A stretch of 32,170 bases of DNA, taken from contig JAWLGJ010000030.1 of NCBI GenBank assembly GCA_041685145.1, forward strand, positions 1-32,170. Reading direction: 5' to 3'. This stretch comes from JAWLGJ01 sp041685145 (lineage in GTDB: Bacteria > Pseudomonadota > Alphaproteobacteria > Rhodospirillales > Magnetospirillaceae). Within the stretch, counting starts at the first letter, position 1; every line of letters begins with the position of its first letter. A program made the position numbers and the translations under genes. Under the pieces are notes generated by a model, which searched no databases, was not told where the DNA came from, and was given only the letters and a program-made list of their open reading frames with translations. Shown here in pieces: positions 16,482 through 26,818 of the stretch.

Positions 16482-16925
16482 ATGGCGGAGCTGATCGAGA
16501 CCTATCGCGGCACGGTCTATCCCTGGCACTGCGACCACATCGGCCACATGAACGTCATGTGGTATGTCGGCAAGTTCGACGAGGCGACGTGGAACCTGTT
16601 CGTGCATCTGGGCCTGACGCCGTCGCGCCTGCGCGCCGAGGGGCGCGGGCTGGCGGCGGTGTCGCAGAAGATCGCCTATCGCCAGGAGGTCCACGCCGGC
16701 GACGTCGTCACCGTCGCCAGCGCCATCCAGGAGATGCGCCCCAAGGTCATCCGCTTCATCCACGAGATGCGCAATGGCGAAACCGGCGACATCGCCGCCG
16801 TGACCGAACTGACCGGCGTCTACATGGACACCGCCGCGCGCGCCTCCTGCCCGTTTCCCGAAGAGGTGTTTCGCACGGGCGAAACGATGATCGTCCCTTA
16901 CGAGACCGAGGGTTTGTGGCGATGA
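16482..16925 (+). CDS. hotdog-fold acyl-CoA thioesterase (4HBT family)
   Basis: This is a 147-residue single hotdog domain. The N-terminal active-site region reads HCDHIGHMNVMWYVGKFDEA (16-35), the YbgC/FcbC-type pattern with Asp18 as probable nucleophile. It likely hydrolyses a short acyl- or aroyl-CoA. The gene is 13 bases after liuA and 78 bases before the thiolase, in the leucine operon. Possible roles are release of CoA from stalled isovaleryl- or methylcrotonyl-CoA; the substrate is not evident from sequence. Confidence 0.8.
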   Translation: MAELIETYRGTVYPWHCDHIGHMNVMWYVGKFDEATWNLFVHLGLTPSRLRAEGRGLAAVSQKIAYRQEVHAGDVVTVASAIQEMRPKVIRFIHEMRNGETGDIAAVTELTGVYMDTAARASCPFPEEVFRTGETMIVPYETEGLWR

Positions 16926-17003
16926 GGCGCCCGCGCGGTAGCCCCACCTTCGCACCTGCGGTAAGATGTAGCGATCCGCTCCGTCGCAACCAGAGGATAT
17001 GAC

Positions 17004-18194
17004 ATGAGCACCACCGATCCCGTCGTCATCGTCGGCGCCGCCCGCACCCCGATGGGCGGCTTTCAGGGCGAGTTGGCCCCCGTGGCGGCGCCGGCGCTGG
17101 GCGCCGCCGCAATCCGCGCCGCGCTGGAGCGCGCCGGCGTCGCGCCGGATCAGGTCGACGAGGTGATCATGGGCCTGTGCCTGTTCGCCGGCCTCGGCCA
17201 GGCGCCGGCGCGCCAGGCGGGGCGCGGCGCCGGGCTGCCCGACTCGGTGGGCGCCACCACCATCTCCAAGATGTGCGGCTCGGGGATGAAGGCGGCGATG
17301 CTGATTCACGACCTCATCCGCGCCGGGTCGGTGGGCATCGGCGTCGCCGGCGGCATGGAGAGCATGAGCAACGCCCCCTATCTGCTGGAGAAGGCGCGCG
17401 GCGGCTACCGCATGGGCCACGGCCGGGTGATGGACCACATGTTCCTCGACGGCCTCGAAGACGCCTATGACCGCGGCCGCCTGATGGGCACCTTCGCCGA
17501 GGACACCGCCCAGCATTACCAGTTCACCCGCGAGGCCCAGGACGAATTCGCCATGACCTCGCTGGCCCGCGCCCAGAAGGCCACCGAGGACGGCAGCTTC
17601 GCCCCCGAGATCGTCCCCGTCGCCATCAAGACCCGCAAGGGCGAGACGGTGGTGGACAAGGACGAACAGCCCCGCAAGGCGGCGCCCGACAAGATTCCGG
17701 CGCTGAAGCCCGCCTTCCGCGAGGGCGGCACGGTGACCGCCGGCAACGCCAGTTCCATCTCCGACGGCGCCGCCGCGCTGGTGCTGATGCCGCTGTCCGA
17801 GGCCGAAAAGCGCGGGTTGACGCCGCTGGCGATGATTCACGGCCACGCCACCTTCGCCCAGGAACCGGCCTGGTTCACCACCGCGCCGGTGGGGGCGATG
17901 AAGGCGTTGTTCGACAAGGTCGGCTGGCAGGCCAAGGACGTCGACCTGTTCGAGATCAACGAGGCCTTCGCTGTGGTGACGATGGCGGCGATGCGCGATC
18001 TCGACCTGCCGCACGACAAGGTCAACGTCCACGGCGGCGCCTGCGCGCTGGGCCATCCCATCGGCGCCTCGGGGGCGCGGGTGATGGTGACCCTGCTGGC
18101 TGCGCTGCGGAAATACGACCTCAAGCGCGGCGTTGCCAGCTTGTGCATCGGCGGCGGCGAGGCCACCGCCGTCGCCATCGAACGCCTGAACTGA
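17004..18194 (+). CDS. acetyl-CoA C-acetyltransferase (thiolase)
   Basis: This enzyme splits acetoacetyl-CoA (or another 3-ketoacyl-CoA) with CoA, or runs in reverse. It has 396 residues, the normal degradative/biosynthetic thiolase length. Seen: nucleophile Cys91 in KMCGSGMK, NEAFAVV, His351 in GHPIGASGAR and the second catalytic Cys381 in SLCIGGGEA. AGAGGA precedes the ATG. In this cluster it would finish leucine breakdown by cleaving acetoacetyl-CoA once acetoacetate is reactivated; no acetoacetyl-CoA synthetase or CoA transferase is in the window. The 78-base gap before it is the largest within the leucine block and could hold a secondary promoter, though I see no clear -35/-10 pair. Confidence 0.92.
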   Translation: MSTTDPVVIVGAARTPMGGFQGELAPVAAPALGAAAIRAALERAGVAPDQVDEVIMGLCLFAGLGQAPARQAGRGAGLPDSVGATTISKMCGSGMKAAMLIHDLIRAGSVGIGVAGGMESMSNAPYLLEKARGGYRMGHGRVMDHMFLDGLEDAYDRGRLMGTFAEDTAQHYQFTREAQDEFAMTSLARAQKATEDGSFAPEIVPVAIKTRKGETVVDKDEQPRKAAPDKIPALKPAFREGGTVTAGNASSISDGAAALVLMPLSEAEKRGLTPLAMIHGHATFAQEPAWFTTAPVGAMKALFDKVGWQAKDVDLFEINEAFAVVTMAAMRDLDLPHDKVNVHGGACALGHPIGASGARVMVTLLAALRKYDLKRGVASLCIGGGEATAVAIERLN

Positions 18195-18208
18195 GGGCCC
18201 AACCGGCG

Positions 18209-19816
<1,608 letters not shown>

Positions 19817-19824
19817 GGCCGGGC

Positions 19825-20612
19825 ATGAGCGAACCCTTGCGCATCGACACCGACTCCCGCGGCATCGCCACCGTGACCATGAACCGGCCGGCGGTGCACA
19901 ACGCCTTCGACGACGCCCTCATCGGCGAGTTGGACCGCGCCTTCCGCGCCCTGGCCGCCGACGACGCCGTGCGCGTGGTGGTGCTGGCCTCCGAGGGCAA
20001 GAGCTTCTCGGCCGGCGCCGACCTCAACTGGATGAAGCGCATGGCCGGCTATTCCGACGCCGAGAACTACGCCGACGCGCTGGGACTGGCGCGGATGCTG
20101 GACGCCATCGACTGCTGCCCGAAGCCGGTGATCGCGGCCGTGCAGGGGGCGGCGCTGGGCGGCGGCGTCGGGCTGGTCGCCGCCTGCGACATCGCCGTCG
20201 CCGCCGAGGAGGCGAAGTTCGGCCTGACCGAGGTGCGCCTGGGCATCATCCCGGCGGTGATCTCGCCCCATGTCATCGCCGCCATCGGCCGCCGCGCCAG
20301 CCGCCGCTACATGCTGACCGGCGAACGCTTCGGCGCCGCCGAGGCGCTGCGCCTGGGGCTGGTGCACGAGGTGGTGGCGGGGGCGGAGCTGGGCGCTGCC
20401 ACCCAGGGCATCGCCGAGCATCTGCTCAAGGCCGGGCCCGAGGCGCTGGCCGCCTGCAAGACGCTGATCCGCACCGTCGGCGACATGCCCTTGGGCGAGG
20501 AGGTGGCTGCCTACACCGCCCGCCAGATCGCCGACCGCCGCGCCTCGGACGAAGGCCGCGAGGGCATCGGCGCCTTCCTGGAGAAACGCAAGCCGCGGTG
20601 GATGGCCCAGTG

Positions 20613-20613
<1 letters not shown>
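19825..20613 (+). CDS. liuC: 3-methylglutaconyl-CoA hydratase
   Basis: This crotonase hydrates 3-methylglutaconyl-CoA to HMG-CoA. It has 262 residues. Seen: TMNRPAVHNAFDD, oxyanion loop FSAGADLNWMKRM (61-73), ALGGGVGLVAACD (110-122), and LTEVRLGIIPAVISP with Glu136. The first of the two Glu residues used by classical hydratases is replaced by Gly116, a change I recall as usual for bacterial LiuC. It sits between the two carboxylase subunit genes, and its stop overlaps the alpha-subunit start (TGATG), which is the common liu order B-C-D-E. Confidence 0.91.
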
Positions 20614-22625
<2,012 letters not shown>

Positions 22626-22628
22626 GGC

Positions 22629-23528
22629 ATGGGCCTGCCGGCGCGCGTGCGCCTCGTCGAGGTCGGCCCCCGCGACGGGCTCCAGAACGAGCCCGGCCAG
22701 GTGCCGACGGCGGTGAAGGTCGAACTGATCTCGCGCCTCGCCGATGCCGGCGTCGGTGTCATCGAGGCCGGCAGCTTCGTCTCGCCGAAATGGGTGCCGC
22801 GGATGGCGGACACCGCCGAGGTCTTCGCCGCCGTCAAGGACCGTCCGGGAGTCGCCTTCCCGGTGCTGGTGCCCAACATGAAGGGCATGGAGGCGGCCCT
22901 GGCCGCCGGCGCCCGCGAGGTGGCGGTGTTCGCCGCCGCCTCCGAGACCTTCTCGCAAAAGAACATCAACTGCACCATCGCCGAGAGCCTGGAGCGGTTC
23001 GCGCCGGTGATCGCGGCCGCCGGGGCCAACGGCGTGCGGGTGCGCGGCTATGTCTCCTGCGTGCTGGGCTGCCCCTACGAAGGCGCGGTGGCGCCGGCGA
23101 AGGTGGCCGAGGTGGCGGCGCGCCTGTTCGCGATGGGCTGCTACGAGATCTCGCTGGGCGACACCATCGGCATCGGCACGCCCGGCCAGGCGCGGGCGAT
23201 GGTGGCGGCCGTGGCCGAGCGGGTGCCGATGACGGCACTGGCGGCGCATTTCCACGACACCTACGGCCAGGCGCTGGCCAATCTGCTGGCGGTGCTGGAG
23301 CAGGGCGTGGCGGTGGTGGATTCCTCCGTCGCCGGCCTCGGCGGCTGCCCCTACGCCAAGGGGGCCAGCGGCAATGTTGCCAGCGAGGATGTGGTCTATA
23401 TGCTGCACGGTCTGGGCATCGAGACGGGGATCGACCTCGACCGGCTGATCGCGGCAGGCTGTTATATTTCCCAGGCACTGGGGCGCGCGACCGGGTCCAA
23501 GGTCGCCCGCGCCCGGGGCTGCCCATGA
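22629..23528 (+). CDS. liuE: hydroxymethylglutaryl-CoA lyase
   Basis: This TIM-barrel enzyme cleaves HMG-CoA to acetyl-CoA and acetoacetate. It has 299 residues. Seen: VGPRDGLQNE (11-20), the metal-binding HFHDTYGQALAN (about 207-218), and the glycine-loop signature SVAGLGGCPYAKGASGN with the active-site Cys. Three bases separate it from liuD. It ends the core leucine route, and its stop is followed 16 bases later by the stress-protein gene start. Confidence 0.95.
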   Translation: MGLPARVRLVEVGPRDGLQNEPGQVPTAVKVELISRLADAGVGVIEAGSFVSPKWVPRMADTAEVFAAVKDRPGVAFPVLVPNMKGMEAALAAGAREVAVFAAASETFSQKNINCTIAESLERFAPVIAAAGANGVRVRGYVSCVLGCPYEGAVAPAKVAEVAARLFAMGCYEISLGDTIGIGTPGQARAMVAAVAERVPMTALAAHFHDTYGQALANLLAVLEQGVAVVDSSVAGLGGCPYAKGASGNVASEDVVYMLHGLGIETGIDLDRLIAAGCYISQALGRATGSKVARARGCP

Positions 23529-23544
23529 CCAGGGGGTGCGAATC

Positions 23545-24357
23545 ATGAACTGCGATATCGTCGTGCATCTTGACGCCGGGCCGCGGACGGCGGCGCGGCT
23601 GGACGTGGCGGTCGATCTGGCCACGCGCCGCGGCGCCCGGCTGGTGGGCCTGTTCGGCCAGACCGAATCGTCGCCGGGGATGATGGCCTCGCGCGACCGC
23701 TCGCGCGCCTTGGTCGAGGCCGCCGCCCCGGTGCGCGAAACCTTCGAGGCCCGCGCCGCGGCGGCCGGCATCGCCCATGTGTGGCGCGACGTGTCCGGCT
23801 GGAGCCAGGACCGCCTCGTCGATGACCTCGTCGCCGCCTGCCGCCTCGCCGACCTGGTGGTGCTGGGGCAGTACGACGCCAAGCAGGCCGCCGGCACCCT
23901 GCCCGAGGAAATGAACGAGCAGGTGGTGCTGAACTGCGGGCGGCCGGTTCTGCTGATTCCGTCGGTGGGCGACTACGCCCATGTCGGACGCAACGTCGTC
24001 GTCGCCTGGAACGGCAGCCGCGAGGCGGCGCGCGCCCTGGCGGACGCCATGCCGGCGCTGGAGCAGGCCGACCACGTCACCGTGCTGGGCGTGCGCCCCG
24101 CCGGCACCCCCGATACCCTGGGCGAGGAGGCGGTGGTCGAGCATCTGGCCTGCCACGGCGTCAAGGCCTCGTGGGAAAGCCTGGGGGTCGCCGACATCGG
24201 CGTCATGGACGCCATCCTGTCGCGCAGCGCCGATCTGGGCGCCGACCTGCTGGTGATGGGCGCCCACGGGCACTATGGTTTCCCGGCGACGCGCCGGGGC
24301 GGCAACACGCGCTATGTGCTGCGCCACATGCCGCTGCCGGTCGTGATGTCGCACTGA
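23545..24357 (+). CDS. universal stress protein with two UspA domains
   Basis: This is a 270-residue tandem Usp protein. The N-terminal domain (about 1-140) is diverged, and the C-terminal domain (about 150-270) carries NVVVAWNGSREAARAL and the nucleotide-binding MGAHGHYGFPATRRGG followed by NTRYVLRHMPLPVVMS. Spacing fits the GX2GX9G pattern, with Gly-Asn in place of the usual Gly-Ser. ATG at 23545 has AGGGGGTG before it; a GTG nine bases earlier is an alternative. It lies between HMG-CoA lyase and a crotonase, so it is probably in the same transcript. Its role in the leucine route, if any, is unknown. Confidence 0.87.
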   Translation: MNCDIVVHLDAGPRTAARLDVAVDLATRRGARLVGLFGQTESSPGMMASRDRSRALVEAAAPVRETFEARAAAAGIAHVWRDVSGWSQDRLVDDLVAACRLADLVVLGQYDAKQAAGTLPEEMNEQVVLNCGRPVLLIPSVGDYAHVGRNVVVAWNGSREAARALADAMPALEQADHVTVLGVRPAGTPDTLGEEAVVEHLACHGVKASWESLGVADIGVMDAILSRSADLGADLLVMGAHGHYGFPATRRGGNTRYVLRHMPLPVVMSH

Positions 24358-24377
24358 CACGATCAAGAGGGGAGAGG

Positions 24378-25160
24378 ATGACCGCCACCTACGAGCACAT
24401 CACCCTGGAGACGCGCGGGCCGGTGGGGCTGCTGACCCTCAACCGCCCCAAGGCGCTCAACGCCCTGTGCCAGAAGCTGACCGAGGAGATGACCGACGCC
24501 CTCGACCGGCTGGAGGCCGACGACGCGGTGGGCGCCATCGTCGTCACCGGCTCGGAAAAGGCCTTCGCCGCCGGTGCCGACATCAAGGAAATGGCCTCCA
24601 AGTCCTATATGGACGTCTATATGGAGGACTTCATCACCGCCACCTGGGAGCGGGTGACCCGCTGCCGCAAGCCGGTGATCGCGGCGGTGTCCGGTTACGC
24701 CCTCGGCGGCGGCTGCGAACTGGCGATGATGTGCGACATCATCCTGGCCGCCGACACCGCCAAGTTCGGCCAGCCGGAAATCACCATCGGCACCATCCCC
24801 GGCGCCGGCGGCACCCAGCGCCTGACCCGCGCCGTGGGCAAGTCCAAGGCGATGGAGATGATCCTCACCGGGCGCATGATGGAGGCCGAGGAGGCCGAGC
24901 GCTCCGGCCTGGTGGCGCGCGTGGTGCCGGCCGACCGGCTGATGGACGAGGCGCTGGCCCTGGGCGAGAAGATCGCCTCGATGTCGCGGCCGGTGGTCAT
25001 GCTGGCGAAGGAGGCCGTCAACGCCGCCTTCGAGACCACCCTCACCGAGGGCATCCGTTTCGAGCGCCGGCTGTTCCACTCCACCTTCGCCACCGAGGAC
25101 CAGAAGGAAGGCATGGCCGCCTTCGCCGAGAAGCGCCGGCCGGCCTTCAAGAACCGCTGA
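24378..25160 (+). CDS. enoyl-CoA hydratase (short-chain crotonase)
   Basis: This 260-residue crotonase hydrates 2-enoyl-CoAs. Seen: TLNRPKALNAL (20-30), FAAGADIKEMASK (63-75), GGGCELAMMCD with Glu114, and GQPEITIGTIPGAGGTQRL with Glu134. The two Glu 20 residues apart match the catalytic pair of mitochondrial ECHS1, so it should be a true hydratase. Methacrylyl-CoA, the valine intermediate between isobutyryl-CoA dehydrogenase and hydroxyisobutyryl-CoA hydrolase, is a good candidate substrate, since no other hydratase for this step is present. AGGGGAGAGG precedes the ATG. It is followed by repeat-like hairpins. Confidence 0.92.
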   Translation: MTATYEHITLETRGPVGLLTLNRPKALNALCQKLTEEMTDALDRLEADDAVGAIVVTGSEKAFAAGADIKEMASKSYMDVYMEDFITATWERVTRCRKPVIAAVSGYALGGGCELAMMCDIILAADTAKFGQPEITIGTIPGAGGTQRLTRAVGKSKAMEMILTGRMMEAEEAERSGLVARVVPADRLMDEALALGEKIASMSRPVVMLAKEAVNAAFETTLTEGIRFERRLFHSTFATEDQKEGMAAFAEKRRPAFKNR

Positions 25161-25247
25161 CGGCGAGGGCGTGATCCGCCCACGCGCGGTCACGCCCCAC
25201 CCGCCGTTGAGGCGGCGGCAACAAGCGCGCCCGGCGAGGGCAACAAT
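25161..25247. repeat. intergenic inverted copy of the right-edge repeat family, with hairpins
   Basis: CGGCGAGGGC occurs at 25161 and again at 25232 (71 bases apart). Between them are a hairpin GGGCGTGA (25167-25174) / TCACGCCC (25190-25197) with an inner CCGC/GCGG stem, and CCGCCGTTGAGGCGG (25201-25215). The words CCGCCGTTGAGGCGGCGGC and CGCCCGGCGAGGGCA are the reverse complement of the 64-base unit at 32013-32140. The region also lies between the enoyl-CoA hydratase stop and the next gene, so the first hairpin may terminate transcription, though no T-run follows. Confidence 0.6.
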
Positions 25248-25302
25248 GATCCGGGCCGGTTCCCTGCGAGTGGAAACGGCCTCAACAGGGGGACCGCAGG
25301 AC

Positions 25303-25875
25303 ATGCCGCAGCCCGACCACGTCATCAAGCTGGCGCTGCCCGAGGCGGAGGCGCTGGACGAGGACACCCAGGCCTATTTCGCCAAGTGCGAGGAGAAGCT
25401 GGGCATGGTGCCCTATGTCCTGCGCGCCTTCACGGTCAACCAGGACAAGCTGCGGGTGTTCTCGCGCTTCTACAACCAGCTCATGCTGGCGGAAAGCGGT
25501 CTGTCGAAGCTGGAGCGCGAGATGATCGCGGTGGCGGTATCCTCGGCGAATCGCTGCTATTACTGTCTGGTGGCGCACGGGGCGGCGGTGCGCCAGCTCT
25601 CCGGTGATCCGCAATTGGGCGAGATGATGGTGATGAACTACCGCGTCGCGCCCCTGGACGCCCGCCAGCGCGCCATGCTCGATTTCGCCTGGAAGCTGAC
25701 GGCGACCCCGCACGATGTCGGCGACGAGGACCGCGCCCGCCTGCGCGAGGTCGGCTTCAGCGACAACGACATTTGGGACATCGCCGACGTCGCCGCCTTC
25801 TTCAACTATACCAACCGGCTGGCGCACGCCACCGACATGATGCCCAACCCCGAATACCACGGCATGGCGCGGTAG
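25303..25875 (+). CDS. AhpD-like / carboxymuconolactone decarboxylase family peroxidase-related protein
   Basis: This 190-residue all-helical protein carries the thiol motif NRCYYCLVAHGAAV, with Cys85, Cys88 and His92 in the CxxCxxxH arrangement of AhpD-type alkylhydroperoxidases. The rest (MVPYVLRAFTVNQDKL, FFNYTNRLAHATDMMPNPEYH) matches the 'uncharacterised peroxidase-related enzyme' subgroup. It probably reduces peroxides or serves as a disulfide reductase. CAGGGGGACCGCAGG lies before ATG 25303. The 142 bases upstream hold repeat-like hairpins, so it may have its own promoter. The substrate is unknown. Confidence 0.85.
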   Translation: MPQPDHVIKLALPEAEALDEDTQAYFAKCEEKLGMVPYVLRAFTVNQDKLRVFSRFYNQLMLAESGLSKLEREMIAVAVSSANRCYYCLVAHGAAVRQLSGDPQLGEMMVMNYRVAPLDARQRAMLDFAWKLTATPHDVGDEDRARLREVGFSDNDIWDIADVAAFFNYTNRLAHATDMMPNPEYHGMAR

Positions 25876-25891
25876 CGCCCCACGGGGGCGC
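25875..25891. terminator. hairpin between convergent genes
   Basis: GCGCCCC (25875-25881), loop ACG, GGGGCGC (25885-25891) forms a perfect 7-bp stem overlapping the last base of the AhpD-like stop codon, with the lipoprotein gene converging from the right. There is no T-tract on either strand, so it may be only a weak or Rho-assisted end. Confidence 0.4.
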
Positions 25892-25916
25892 CGCCGCGCC
25901 GCCGCCGCCGCGCCGG

Positions 25917-26579
25917 TCAGCGGGTTCCGTCCTGGTGGCCGGAATTGCCGGGCGTGCCGTCATTGCCGCCATTGCCGAAGCCGTTGTCGCCCTGGCCGTT
26001 GCCGCTTCCGGGCCCGCCATTGCCGCCGTCCCCGGTGTCGCCACCATCGCCGCCGTCGCCGGTATCGCCGCCGTCGCCGCCGTCGCCGGTATCACCGCCA
26101 TCGCCGCCGTCGCCGGTGTCGCCGCCATCGCCGCCGTCGCCGGTATCGCCGCCGTCGCCGCCATCGCCGGTATCACCACCATCGCCGCCGTCGCCGGTGT
26201 CGCCACCATCGCCGCCGTCGCCGGTATCGCCGCCATCGCCGCCGTCGCCGGTATCGCCGCCATCGCCGCCGTTCCCGGTGTCGCCACCATCGCCGCCGTC
26301 GCCGGTATCACCGCCATCGCCGCCGTCGCCGGTGCCGGCGCCGGGGGCCGACGGCGCCGATGGCGTCGAACCGCCGTCGCCCGAGGCGTGGGTGAACGAG
26401 ACCTGGGTGGCCCCGGACCCGCAGTTCACGTTCGGATCATACGCCGCCTGCGCGCAGGGCTCGCCCGCCAAGCGCAGCCCGGCGGGTTGCCATACGCAAC
26501 CGGTCAGCAGCACACCGCCGACCATGATGATGGTCGAGGTGGCCACGACCCTACAGGATAAGAACTTTGCCGTGTCCAT
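25917..26579 (-). CDS. lipoprotein with Gly-Asp-rich nonapeptide repeats
   Basis: This 220-residue secreted lipoprotein has unknown function. The signal peptide ends in the lipobox LTGC, giving Cys28 as the lipidated residue; Val29 at +2 predicts outer-membrane sorting. A short Cys-containing domain (29-70) is followed by a Ser/Pro linker, eleven copies of GDGGDGGDT (84-182) and a Gly/Asn-rich tail (183-220). The repeat can be read as continuous Gly-X-Y triplets (collagen-like) or, in another phase, as GGDGGDTGD, close to the RTX calcium nonapeptide GGXGXDXUX but without the hydrophobic residue. The ATG at 26579 has GGAG 7 bases upstream; a TTG precedes it. The upstream 120 bases are unusually AT-rich for this region, consistent with its promoter. 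I do not recognise the family. Confidence 0.75.
   Translation of the reverse strand: MDTAKFLSCRVVATSTIIMVGGVLLTGCVWQPAGLRLAGEPCAQAAYDPNVNCGSGATQVSFTHASGDGGSTPSAPSAPGAGTGDGGDGGDTGDGGDGGDTGNGGDGGDTGDGGDGGDTGDGGDGGDTGDGGDGGDTGDGGDGGDTGDGGDGGDTGDGGDGGDTGDGGDGGDTGDGGDGGDTGDGGNGGPGSGNGQGDNGFGNGGNDGTPGNSGHQDGTR
26034..26330. repeat. tandem array of eleven 27-bp units in the lipoprotein gene
   Basis: Eleven in-frame 27-base units encode GDGGDGGDT. The opening codons of successive units on the plus strand run GTGTCG, GTATCG, GTATCA and repeat in that order three times before breaking, so a higher-order period of three units (81 bases) is visible. Unit 9 carries GTTCCC in place of GTCGCC, which gives Asn in place of Asp. 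Confidence 0.92.
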
Positions 26580-26736
26580 CAAACGTCTCCGTCCCGAGGC
26601 CTTGACAATGCGGATAGTTCTATCGACCTCAGTCCTGGTATTGGTCCGAGGCAGTTTTTTGCTTGCTGTTATTTGGTTCTTTTGCTTTCCGATCCATTTG
26701 CCCGGACGGGGAGCGTGACGGCGCGTGGGAGAGCGA

Positions 26737-26776
26737 CGAAAGAAAGCCGGCGCCGTCCAAAGGAAGCGGCGCCGGC
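26737..26776 (-). terminator. intrinsic terminator downstream of the sensor kinase gene
   Basis: Read on the minus strand: GCCGGCGCCG, loop of 11, CGGCGCCGGC, then TTTCTTTCG. The 10-bp stem is perfect (26746-26755 with 26767-26776), and the T-rich tail is at 26737-26745. A further 16-bp palindrome, GGGGCGCCGGCGCCCC (26804-26819), overlaps the kinase stop codon. The rest of the 26580-26818 gap is AT-rich to the left, toward the lipoprotein start. Confidence 0.82.
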
Positions 26777-26818
26777 GCGAAAGGCCGTCGATGCGGTTCG
26801 AATGGGGCGCCGGCGCCC

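Noticed and set aside
26034..26330. Tandem array as a CRISPR
   Set aside because: Units are contiguous, 27 bp, in frame and without spacers.
26602..26607. TTGACA on the plus strand as a promoter
   Set aside because: No -10 box at 16-18 bases spacing, and no plus-strand gene follows for 2 kb.
25945..26718. Plus-strand frame encoding a PPSPPSPVS repeat protein
   Set aside because: It is the antisense reading of the 27-bp array, open because the repeat has no stop in several frames. The minus frame has a signal peptide, lipobox, ribosome site and AT-rich upstream region.
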